From assembly GCF_001540865.1 (NCBI RefSeq), contig NC_033638.1, positions 7,506,836-7,570,835 on the forward strand: DNA of 64,000 nucleotides, written 5' to 3'. Numbering within the stretch: position 1 is the stretch's first letter; every line of letters begins with the position of its first letter. Source of the DNA: Ananas comosus. Taxonomy: Eukaryota; Streptophyta; Magnoliopsida; Poales; Bromeliaceae. The translations under genes were made by a program, and so were the position numbers. Of the stretch, positions 9,871 through 19,151 are shown piece after piece. The notes beneath the pieces are model-generated. The model had not been told where the DNA came from and ran no database searches. It saw nothing but the letters and a program-made list of their open reading frames with translations.

Positions 9871-10584
9871 ATGCACTCGCTCCGCGCTCTCCGCCTCCTC
9901 CGCACGCGCCAACTCCTCCCTAACAACCTCGCACGTGCCACCGCCGCCACCTCCGCTTCCCCTTCCCCCAAGCAAGGGGTACCCCAAAACGTACCCGACA
10001 ACGTCCCCCCTCCCACCACCGTGGAAGAGGAGGAGAGGGATCGGGCCCCACCCCCATTCGCGCCCTCGCCCAAGCTCGAGTCCCGCGAGGTGGGCCCCGC
10101 CGATACGCGGGCCCCATCGCTCCAGCAAAAGCGCCGCCTCTCCACCGCCGCGGCGGCGGCGGCGGCGGCGCGAGCGCTGGAGGCGGCGTCGTGCGTCGGC
10201 GTCGATGGCGCGGCGCCGCTGAGCGCGGCGGGAGCGGAGGCGGCGGCGGCGGCGCCGCCCCCGGCGAAGGAGGAGGAGGGGGAGGAGGGAGATGACAACG
10301 AGGCGTATTATAGGGAGCACAAGCCGTCGCCGCTGTCGCAGGTGGAGATGGTGGACACGAGGAAGCCGATAAACAGGGGAGTGGTGGTGGTGGTGGGCAT
10401 GGAAGGAGGGGAGGGGAGAGGGGTGATGGTGGAGGAGACGGTCGACGACGCGCTGGCGCGGGCCGAGGCCATGTTCAGGGAGGCCGCCGCCCGGGGCGAT
10501 CCCGACTTGCCCCACTCGCGCGCGCTCGCGCGGCTGCTCCGGCAGCGGAAGGAGCGTTTCCGAGGCGGCTCATATTATATATGA
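9871..10584 (+). CDS. Unrecognised plant protein with organelle-targeting-like N-terminus (237 aa)
   Basis: The single GC-rich exon codes for 237 residues. I do not recognise the family with confidence. The first 30 residues (MHSLRALRLLRTRQLLPNNL onward) have many arginines, no acidic residues and hydrophobic spacing typical of a mitochondrial or plastid presequence. A proline/alanine/glutamate-rich low-complexity middle follows (about residues 45-145). A block that looks conserved comes next, YYREHKPSPLSQVEMVDTRK (about 148-167). The C-terminal stretch, about 190-230, is probably helical (DDALARAEAMFREAAARGD, then HSRALARLLRQRKERFRGG). The start is chosen as the first ATG after an A-rich leader. 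An ABRE motif lies upstream. The gene converges with RPL19. The alanine runs could tempt a predictor, but the ordered C-terminal part argues for a real gene. Confidence 0.6.
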   Translation: MHSLRALRLLRTRQLLPNNLARATAATSASPSPKQGVPQNVPDNVPPPTTVEEEERDRAPPPFAPSPKLESREVGPADTRAPSLQQKRRLSTAAAAAAAARALEAASCVGVDGAAPLSAAGAEAAAAAPPPAKEEEGEEGDDNEAYYREHKPSPLSQVEMVDTRKPINRGVVVVVGMEGGEGRGVMVEETVDDALARAEAMFREAAARGDPDLPHSRALARLLRQRKERFRGGSYYI

Positions 10585-10918
10585 GCGCCGCACGATGAAA
10601 AAGGTTTCAATCTTAGTTGTCCATCGAGCATGGTTTGTGTACAGCAGAGTAAAGTGGCTCTGTCTCACCAGTTCTGTAATGTACAGGCAAGTAAAGAAAT
10701 AAGGAGCTGTTTGACTCGCTTTGCAGTATTTGAAATTACAATATAGGTGTGATTGAATGCAAGGCAAAAAAAAAAAGATTTAAATTTACTAATTGGAATC
10801 AAATTGTACAATGTAGGAGCAAATGTGTAAAACTGCTTTTTTTTTTTAATTACACGTGTTTATAATTGTGTGCAAATAAATGGCTCCTAATTGTACGATT
10901 GTTTGACAAAAGGAGGGT

Positions 10919-11500
10919 TTAGAACTAGGGAAAACTTCAAATACCTCGTGTGGTTTCGCACTTTCTCACTTTAGTGCTTTTCTCACTTTAGTGCTCTGTA
11001 GTTTAAAGTGTATCAAGTTAATATCTTGTGGTTTTATTTTTATATCAAGTTAGTATCGTGTGGTTTTTTTTTTTGTTTCTTTTCTTAGAGATAGGTAGCA
11101 TTCTACTCGCTTCGTTTATTTTATTTAGAAATAAATTTAACTGAAAATGTGAATCAACTAAGATTCGAACTTTAATCTAGGGTACCAACCACCAAGTCCT
11201 TTACTACTTGCTCTAGGGACAGCCAGTTTTTTTTTTTTTTTATTCGGGGGAATATTTTTTCGTTAGTGGCAAAGTTAAAACTAAAGGATACTAAAATAAA
11301 TATTTGATAAACTTAGATAGAATATCTGAAGTATTTTATATATAATTTAACGTAATATTAAACCATAAGATACTAAAGTGAAAAAGTACAAAACTACAGG
11401 ATACTAACTTATATTCTTTCTTTAAACCACAGGATACTAAAGTGAAAAGTGAGAAAGTGTAAAATCACATAAGGGTATTTAAAATTTTCCCTTAGAACTA
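10919..11500. mobile_element. Foldback Mutator-like MITE (family D) with 9-bp target duplication and a nested SINE
   Basis: The element proper is 10928-11491. It starts GGGAAAACTTCAAATACC and ends GGGTATTTAAAATTTTCCC. The perfect 9-bp word TTAGAACTA flanks it at 10919-10927 and 11492-11500, the duplication size made by Mutator-like transposases. Inside are repeated inverted motifs such as CACTTTAGTGC and GGATACTAAAGTG. The left half is interrupted by a SINE at about 11064-11226, so the SINE arrived later. No coding capacity is present. Confidence 0.85.
11064..11226 (-). mobile_element. tRNA-derived SINE, copy nested in foldback element
   Basis: Read on the minus strand, the copy starts near GTCCCTAGAGCAAGTAGTAA, carries a B-box-like GTTCGAATCT, and ends AGCGAGTAGAATGCTACC before a poly-A tail. 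It is clearly the same family as the copies at 54.4 and 54.8 kb. T runs on both sides hide the target duplication. Confidence 0.75.
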
Positions 11501-11887
11501 TGACCAGAACCGAAAATCAGAGTTTCTACTATGAAATTATACTGCATTAAATCATGCTTCCACTTTTCCAAACATATTTCCTATCGCACACAGCTTTTGA
11601 CGTGCAGAATAACATAACATTTCTGAAACCAAAAAAGCAAAACAAAATATGCCAACGCCCTAGATTGAAACCACAACTAGTGTCAACTCGGCGGAGAAAC
11701 AATGTAAACATAGTCATATTCAAGCACAAAATTTGAAAAATAATTAATACACAAGTCTTCGGAGAGCTACTTAAAAAGTTAAGGACAAGGGTCTGATAGA
11801 ACAAACAGCTAAAGGAAACGAATACAAAGTTCAAAATTCAAAAAAGATCTGATATAGGTGGTCTGATACTACTCATGCTTTCAAGCT
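11501..11887. other. Short spacer, probably the RPL19 3' untranslated region
   Basis: The stretch lies directly downstream of the RPL19 stop on the minus strand. The 60-95-codon ORFs here show no domain. It should hold the 3' UTR and poly-A site of RPL19. Confidence 0.5.
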
Positions 11888-14757
11888 TCACTTCTTTCCC
11901 TTCTTAGGTGCCCTGCATAGGAGGGGAAAAAAATTTGAAGGAATTTACTTTTACTGATCAAATATTTATCATAGGATATATATAGGAAGGAGAGAGAATC
12001 AGGAAGATCCTTACTCGGCTGCTTGAGCAGGTGCTGCAGCAGCTGGTCGTTCCCCTGGACCCTGTTTAAGCATCAGAGTAAAACACAAAAACAAATCATT
12101 TGACAGAAAATAATGACTCTAGAGGACAGCAAGTCAGCTTCCAAACATTTTTTTTGTACTTAATCTGTAAAAAATTTTAACCAACATCAACTGCAGTGTA
12201 ATACTTGGAATGGTTAAGTACCACAATCGAGAAAATTAATTCAATACTAGTCCGGAAAATGGCGATTGATACAACTCCCCTTAAGATGAGAATTTGCCAG
12301 CAATTTGTCCCAACTTAAAATTCTTGACAAACAGACAGACATCGAGTTCAAGTAACAGAGGATGCAAGTCCGAAATATGCCTTATAACGAACAATTCACA
12401 ATGTAACTAAAAATGAAACAAGTGTGGATTCAAATGTGTGTTATCATTAGTGTATCAAGTCTTGATAATTTAGATCATGGAAAGAGATCTTGAATTAAAC
12501 ATTAGACAATCAAATATTTACAAAAACCACCACCGACGTGCAAACTTAGATGATACCAGGGAACAAACCTAGAAAGCACAAGCAATATCCTAAAAAGGGA
12601 CCACCTGGATTGGATTTTCACGTGAGACTATCAAATTCATAAAAATATTATACAATTTTAGATGACCCAAACCTAACATGCAACCTGAATCGAAAAAGTT
12701 ACTTTTGATCTGTGTGGCATAATCTAGACCGTAAAAAGGTTGATCCTGACTATACTAATTCTTACAGAAATCACTTTAGCTAAAAAGATCTTACAAGTGC
12801 AGCAAAATTTTATTGTGGAACACCTAAAGAGCCATTTCACGCCAATACTGCAGAGAAATGTCTCCAGAAAAGGAATGTGCTAACCTAAACAGTGGGTATA
12901 ACATATGTTGTGTTTACAGCCTAAACAGAAATACATGTTTTATGTAATCAGAAAGGAGCTGCAGAACTACTGTAAATTTTAGTAATGAAGTACGAAACAG
13001 ATTCAAGAGAATCAATTATAGATGACTCAAGAAAAAGCGAACGACTACTTTATCTTACCTGAGCCAACCTTTCCTCCCTCCGGGCAATCTTCCTTTCTCT
13101 GCTCGCCTTGCTCTTAGCCCGCTTAGCCTCAAACTGATCAGAGAGAGTCTTTTCTCTCGCCTTCTCAGCCTTTGATTTGTGAATGCTCTCCATAAGTACC
13201 CTCTTATTCTTGAAGACATTACCCTTGACCTTCATGTACATATCGTGGTACATATGTTTGTCAATCTTCTTTGCTTCGCGGTACTTGCGCAGCAAACGCC
13301 TGAGAACGCGCATTCTCCTCATCCAGAGAATCTTAGTTGGAAGCCTAGCCTCTCTCGTACCCCTGCGTTTACCTGCAAAACAAAAGCATCCCGATAATGA
13401 TCGTATATTTCCACACAATCGTACCAACATTCTGGAGAATGAAACATACCATATCCAGAATGACGACCCTTTTGCTTGGCTTCATGTGCTCTGCGTGCAC
13501 GCGACCTTGAATGAATCTTCATTGGTTTCTTAATAATGAACCCATCCTTCACCAACTTACGAATATTCTGGCCTGAAGTAAAAGAGAAACAAGTAAATAG
13601 TTGGAACCGAAGAACAATTAACCATATTCTCTATGCTTTGATTGAAAGGGGCTCGTCAACGAGGTGCAATAGATAGCTTAGTCATATTCTCTACTTGCTA
13701 TCAGTAATCCGCTAGTAACAGTAGTGGAGATAATAGTCATATTCTCTAACCGTTGAATGATGGAATCCGACACATACGGTATTAAAAAAGATAATAATGC
13801 CTAAATCTTTGATTCTAAGTTAAGTGCCACTAATTGTTAACCACCTCAGCATGTAATGTAGTAATGGTAGTGGAGATAATAATGAAATCAGTATCAACAT
13901 CAACATTATTAGAAAATATTAACTTATATCTACGAGAACACAAAGTGATCTATGCATACGACTTGTCATGATCGGCTCAATCCCCCCCCCTCCCCCTCCC
14001 ACCCCAAACTCAAAACCATGGGTTGTTGCCAAACCATTTCTTAAAACCAAAAGTTGATTTCAAGCCAAATTCAGACCAAAGCACTAGCTATCACTGATAC
14101 GAGAGTTTGTTTTAACGACCATGGTTCACTAAAACAGCAAAATGTTATCATAGATAAAATCCCATCTTACATAAACCAATCTATTAAAAGCCATGAATCC
14201 AATTCCACGCAGATATCAGTGCTCCTCTAGTTAAAATTTGATCATTGCTCCAAAATTTTACATTCGATTTGTCCTCATTGCATAAGCTTATACTAAGAAA
14301 CATAAATTAAACATCTTAATTAACAAAATGATTAGTAATGCAATAAACTGCGAGAACACACACAAAAAAAGCTAACTCTAGTGCCAAAACCACATCTTAA
14401 TCTATAGTAACCACACACTATTCTCCTCGATGTTTTCGCTATATTTCACAGCACAAATAGTAATCACCGTTCCCTATCAAATCAATTACTTTCATCAAAA
14501 ACACACAGAAAAAGAAAACACGAGAGTTTACATCAATCATTCATCGACATAACAGGATCTACAGGGAAGCAAAAACCACAACCCTGACCAAAACCCTAGA
14601 TGACGAATCACTGTATCTCATCAAAAAGGTAGGAGAGAAGCTTACGAGAGTTGGCCATGGAGATCTCGTTGACCTCATTGGGATCGAGCCACACCTTCCC
14701 CTTCCCGCACTTGAGCACGCTCGCAGAGAGCCGCTTCTGGAGCTTCAGCGACACCAT
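11888..14757 (-). CDS. RPL19: 60S ribosomal protein L19 (eL19), 5 coding exons, 206 aa
   Basis: eL19 is a structural protein of the large cytosolic ribosomal subunit that binds rRNA and reaches toward the small subunit. The coding exons, high to low, are 14646-14757, 13450-13572, 13059-13372, 12015-12061 and 11888-11912. They sum to 621 bases, and every junction is GT-AG in frame. The protein begins [20 protein letters not shown] and contains [36 protein letters not shown] and [20 protein letters not shown], all family hallmarks. The basic helical tail ends [20 protein letters not shown] then GKK. The length is normal for plants. The leader is CT-rich and two telo-box motifs lie just upstream, as expected for a co-regulated ribosomal protein gene. 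The first and fourth introns are each about 1 kb and hold no recognised gene. Confidence 0.97.
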
Positions 14758-14819
14758 TGTTGCCGCGCCCTAGGTCTCTCTCTCTCAACCTTTGTGAGGG
14801 TTTGTGAAATGCGGCGGAA

Positions 14820-14861
14820 TTAGGGTTTTATAGCTCGACGGGGGCGAATGGATTAGGGTTT
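14820..14861 (-). promoter_or_regulatory. Two telo-box motifs upstream of RPL19
   Basis: AAACCCTAA occurs on the coding strand at 14820-14828 and again at 14853-14861, about 65-105 bases upstream of the ATG. Telo boxes are typical of plant ribosomal-protein and translation-factor promoters. A TGGGCC word (site II-like) lies further upstream near 15024. Confidence 0.7.
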
Positions 14862-15515
14862 CATCTTGGCATTTCGGACGGTTCCGGTGCGTCGTCCAAC
14901 GAGCCAGTGTTTAATCGTCGCCGTTAAATGATGGACGATAGGGATCGAATCAAGGCTAGCTGGACGGATGGTGATTCACGGTGTGCCGCAATGACTCGTA
15001 CGGATAGCGGGTAGGGTGTAAAATGGGCCGATCTTACGACGGATGGGATAGGACCTGTTTCGGCCCGGCCCGGTATAGCTCGAATTTTTTATATTTATTT
15101 ATAATTATATTTTTTATAAATAATATTATTTAAATTTTGAATAATTTAAAACTATTGAATATAACACCTAAAAATATCTAAAACTTATTTAGTAAATAAA
15201 GAATTATATATTTTATATAATTAATATTAAATTTTAAAAATAAATAATATTTTAAAAAAATTTAAAATTTAGATAGGTTCATTCTCTGGTACAGAATGGT
15301 CGGGATTAGATTAGTTTCGGCCTAAGGGTCGTTCTAGACCCAAAAATTCAGTCTTACCCAATTTCACCTTTGGTAACGTACATACAACTTTTATAATATA
15401 ACATCATTACACTCTTTCACATTATCGAATATGGGATCTTATAGAAATTCAGACCTATATAACAAGTTACACTTTATCACATCATTCCATGTAGGGTCTC
15501 ATAAGAAGACCGTAT
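14862..15515. other. Intergenic DNA with short repeated ACATTATC/ATGTRGG words
   Basis: After a GC-rich promoter part the sequence becomes AT-rich. Near 15419 and 15478, and again at about 16089 and 16348 beyond the TRIM, words such as CACATTATCGAATATGGGAT recur in diverged form. No gene is seen. Confidence 0.45.
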
Positions 15516-15997
15516 TGTTGGCTTAAATGGGTCAGCATCCTGCCCTGTGGCGGGAGGCCATGTGTGGGTCAAGTCATATTTGAAATGGCATGAAGTTGGA
15601 TTGGGCCGAGTCGTGTTCGAAGTGGCGTGAGGCTGGTTAGGCCGAGTCACAATCAAGATCCGTGGATGCTTTATTTGTACGCTTTAAGTGAATTGATTGC
15701 GTATTCTAACAGCTCTAGCTTTTGGAATTAATGGCTAGCGCCAACGATCCGACAAGTGGTATCAGAGCCAGTGGTCACGATTTCGATTCTTGCATGCTGC
15801 AAATATGCAGATATTGAAGGGGGGATTGTTGACTTCAATTGGCCAAGCCAAGTCATGTTCGAAATGGTGTGAGGCTGATTGGGTCAAGTCATAATCGAGA
15901 CCCGTGGGCGCTGTATTTGTACGCTTTAAGTGAATTAATTGCGTATTTCTAATAACTCGAGCTTTTGGGATTAATGGTTAGCGCCAACGATCCGACA
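15516..15997 (+). mobile_element. TRIM: complete miniature LTR retrotransposon (482 bp) with 5-bp target duplication
   Basis: The left LTR (15516-15754, 239 bp) and right LTR (15827-15997, 171 bp) both begin TGTTG and end CCGACA, and share TTTGTACGCTTTAAGTGAAT and TTAGCGCCAACGATCCGACA (the left LTR differs at one base). Directly after the left LTR, TGGTATCAGAGCC (15757-15769) is the standard primer-binding site for initiator methionine tRNA. Directly before the right LTR is the polypurine tract GAAGGGGGGAT (15816-15826). The 5-bp word CGTAT flanks the element at 15511-15515 and 15998-16002. The internal region is only 72 bp and codes for nothing, so transposition would need proteins in trans. 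The left LTR is longer by 68 bp because a stretch around GGGTCAAGTCATATTTGAAA is present twice in diverged form. Confidence 0.95.
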
Positions 15998-16002
15998 CGT
16001 AT

Positions 16003-16778
16003 AATACCATCAACGCTATTACACTCTCTCATATCTCGGTCCAACCCATTTTCGCCTTTGGTGAACGTGCTCCCAACCCATATAACACCCACATTATCCC
16101 ATGTAGGATCTTGTGGGGATGCCGACCGACCCATATGAGATCATTGCACTCTTTCACATAGGATGTCGAGTTGTCGACCCATATAACTCGCGCAAAAGAT
16201 CCCGTCCAATGCTATTACATTTTTTTCGCATTATCTGAAATACTCAGATTATTCTTTGTAAGGTTCTTTTAGGATACTTTCACATTATTCGATCATTAAT
16301 AATTCAACCTATTAGTACTAATAATTTATTGGGCGAAAACACCATTTCTCACATTATCTAATGTGGGACTTTTTAGGCGTTACATAGAACTAATTTTTAT
16401 GATTATTAATAATTGACTTGAAATTTTAGTTCAGTTTCAAACAAATGTATATCGATTAATTATTTTAGAATTAACTAGCAATTAAATTAATTATAGTTAA
16501 TTATACATACATTGCTATGTAAGTAATTAAACTAAATAAGCAAAATATTAATAATACTCAAATGGATATGAGAATTTGATACGTTCACGCAACTCCTATT
16601 TATCTTAGCCTTCATGGTTTCTCGATCGCCACGTGCAAAGTTGAATTATACTAGTTTACTTTGGCCACAAATTAAGTGGTTATAGAAGCTCCATTTCATT
16701 AAAGCTTTGACAAAATCAACCCTTTAAAATTTAAATAATCGAACACTATGGACCAAATTCTCAAGCTCAAAATAATAT
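16003..16778. other. Intergenic DNA, old repeat that received the TRIM
   Basis: The stretch continues the ACATTATC/ATGTRGGAT repeat pattern seen left of the TRIM, then turns AT-rich. No gene is seen. Confidence 0.45.
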
Positions 16779-17229
16779 TTAAAAATAGAAAAAACTTCAA
16801 AAACCCCCACTGTGGTTTCAAGTTTTTTCACTTTAGTATCCTGTGGTTTAAAATGTATCAAGTTAGTACCCTGTGGTTTCTCACTTTATCACTTTAATAC
16901 CATGTGGTTTAAAGCGTATCAAGTTAGTACCCGTGGTTTTGCACTTTATCACTTTAGCACCCTGTGGTTTTAATTTTGTATCAAGTTAGTACCCTATGGT
17001 TTTTTAAACTATAGGATACTAAAGTGATAAAGTGTGAAACCACAGGGTGCTAAAGTGATAAAGTGTAAAACCACAAGGTACTAACTTGATACATCTTAAA
17101 CCACAGAGTATTAAAGTGATAAAGTGAGAAGCCACAGGGTACTAACTTGATACATTTTAAACCATAGGGTACTAAAGTGAAAAAACTTGAAACCATGAGG
17201 GGGTTTTTTGAAGTTTTCCCTTAAAAATA
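16779..17229. mobile_element. Near-perfect foldback (hairpin) element, family D, with 9-bp target duplication
   Basis: The element proper is 16788-17220. Its two arms of about 205-215 bp are inverted copies: GGTTTCAAGTTTTTTCACTT on the left equals the reverse complement on the right, and further blocks with ATGTATCAAGTTAGTACCCT follow in mirrored order. The centre is near 17005. The 9-bp word TTAAAAATA flanks it at 16779-16787 and 17221-17229. Within each arm a motif of about 55-60 bp (ACTTTAGTACCCTGTGGTTT) repeats several times. It has no coding capacity. The element at 10.9 kb is a relative. It sits in the RPL19/phospholipase D spacer. Confidence 0.92.
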
Positions 17230-18301
17230 TTTTGATTTGATTTAAATGAAAATAATTTATGAAAAATACATGTCTCTGATTTATCGGAAAAGGAATAACA
17301 ATAACAGGATTATACAATTGTTCCAAAAAACTCGATGGAGAAAAAAGAAAACTATTATTTTTTTATAATAAACTTCTTTAAAGTCAACATCGACAGAAAA
17401 TAAAAATAAAATAAAAACGAGAGAAGCACAATTGAATTTTCCCACCACAAAAAAATCGAGCCGAAACAACTAGGATTGAATTCATTTTGATTATCAAAAT
17501 AAATGGCCCCTTAAAGATTGATCTGGACTTAAAATTTCATTTAAACTAAGGACGATGTTTTAAATATTGAAATTTGAGGATGAAATTTAAATCCAGGTCA
17601 AAAATTAAAGGAAAATTTTATTCAATTTGTCCACTAGTCCTAAGTTTAAATCTGAAACTTCCCACTGATCAAGAGAATCCGAGAGTGGAGGTTTGTGGTC
17701 ATAATAATAATAATAATCATTGCCACAAAAATACACTTTATTATTTATTTTAATTTTTAAAAGGAAAAGATACACTCAATCCATGATAGCTCCAATCTAC
17801 AAGAAATTATTGCGTGGACCAAAATCTATACACCGGGGTCTTCAGATATAAGGGGTTGTTTGGTTCATCGAAAAAGTATTGAAAAATAACTGTATTTTTA
17901 ATGATCGGATCTTAATTTAAATAAAATTAAAGATAAGACATTCGAATGCAAAGAAAAGTTAACCACCAAAGTAAAAACTGATGATTTCAATTAAACTTTT
18001 TTTTTTTTGAAAAAATAAGGTAAAATTTAATTTGCACTATAGTTTAGCTTATTTTACTTTATCATATATAGTTCAAAAAATCACACTTAATTATTCTATA
18101 TTTTTACCTTTATTTTAATCTAAAAAAGTGCTATCAAATATGATTGAATTTTTTTTGATAACTACATGCTAGTTAAGCATAAATTTTGAAATACAAAATG
18201 ACGAAAAAATAACTAAATTACGTGACGGTGAAGTATAATTTTTTAAACTATGGGATGGTAAAGTAAAAATATACTAAATTAAAGAAAGGTAAATTGGAGT
18301 T
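17230..18301. other. AT-rich intergenic DNA, no gene seen
   Basis: No supported gene. A GTTGTTTGGTTC word near 17865 resembles one end of a hAT-type MITE, but no partner end was found. Confidence 0.5.
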
Positions 18302-18699
18302 TATAAAAAGGCTAAATTATAGAAAATTCTCATATAAATACTCATTTTTTAATTTTTTTCTTCGACTTTTAAAAATTTATATTTTGCCGTCTTAAAATTT
18401 TAAAATTATTTTCGGGGGATACAACGTTAACGGAAAGGACAAAATAATTAAATTATCTTTATATGTTCTATAAGAAAAAAATAAATTTTTTAATATTTTT
18501 CTGTCATTTGGAAAGGTATTTTCGATATAAGTTATAAAAAATTGATGAAATAGTGACGGAATCATAATGGAAAGAGGCTAAATCCAGCAACTTGAAATGT
18601 TGAGAGAATAAAATATATATTTTTATTAAAATTTAGAGAGGAAAAATAAAAAAAATAGATATTTACAGAAAAATTTTCTGTAATTTAGCCTTATAAAAA
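18302..18699. mobile_element. Mutator-like MITE (family E) with 9-bp target duplication
   Basis: The element is 18311-18690, beginning GGCTAAATTATAGAAAATT and ending with the reverse complement of GGCTAAATTACAGAAAATTT. The perfect 9-bp word TTATAAAAA flanks it at 18302-18310 and 18691-18699. Its interior (AAATTATCTTTATATGTTCT, ATAAGAAAAAAATAAATTTT) is recognisably related to the repeat in fumarase intron 9 at about 36.7-37.1 kb. It is non-coding and lies about 450 bases upstream of the phospholipase D ATG, so it may border the promoter. Confidence 0.88.
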
Positions 18700-18884
18700 A
18701 GTGAATATTAAAATTTTTAAAACAAGTGCAATGGACTTCTCGGACGGTTCACGGATGACGCGGTGCACCGAGTCCAGGAAAAATTTGTATTGGTCCATGG
18801 TCCAGGAGAAAAAAACCAAGTCTAATCCCGAGCACCAATTCGTAAACGCACACAGCCCCTCTTCGCCGTCCCCAACGGCCTATC

Positions 18885-18980
18885 TCTCTCTCTCTCTCTC
18901 TCTCTAAAAATATATACATATGACGAAGACCAGCGCCATCGAAACCTTCCAGCGTCTCTCTCTCTCTCTCTCTCTCTTCT
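18885..18980 (+). promoter_or_regulatory. CT-rich 5' leader/promoter tracts of the phospholipase D gene
   Basis: Two (CT)n runs, about 18885-18905 and 18956-18979, precede the ATG at 19152, as is common near plant transcription starts. An ATG at 18920 opens an ORF in another frame that overlaps the main start. If it lies inside the mRNA it would act as an overlapping upstream ORF. Confidence 0.5.
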
Positions 18981-19151
18981 CTCCATTCCGAGAACGAAAA
19001 AGGAGAGAATCGAGGAGCGATCGCCTCTCTCCCCATTCCGCCCCTCTCCCGCGCCAAACCCTAATTCGCGCATCGAAGACGACGCATCCTCCTCCTCTTC
19101 CTCCTCCTCCTCCTCCTCCTCCTCCTCATCGTCGCCGTTTCCTCTTCTCCC

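Noticed and set aside
9583..10515. 310-codon minus-strand ORF antisense to the 9.87-kb gene
   Set aside because: Its arginine- and histidine-rich content is the shadow of the GC-rich plus-strand coding sequence; the plus-strand product has a sensible targeting peptide and ordered C-terminus.
13573..14645. Possible box C/D snoRNA in RPL19 intron 1
   Set aside because: TGATGA-like words exist on the minus strand but no correctly spaced CTGA with terminal stem was found.
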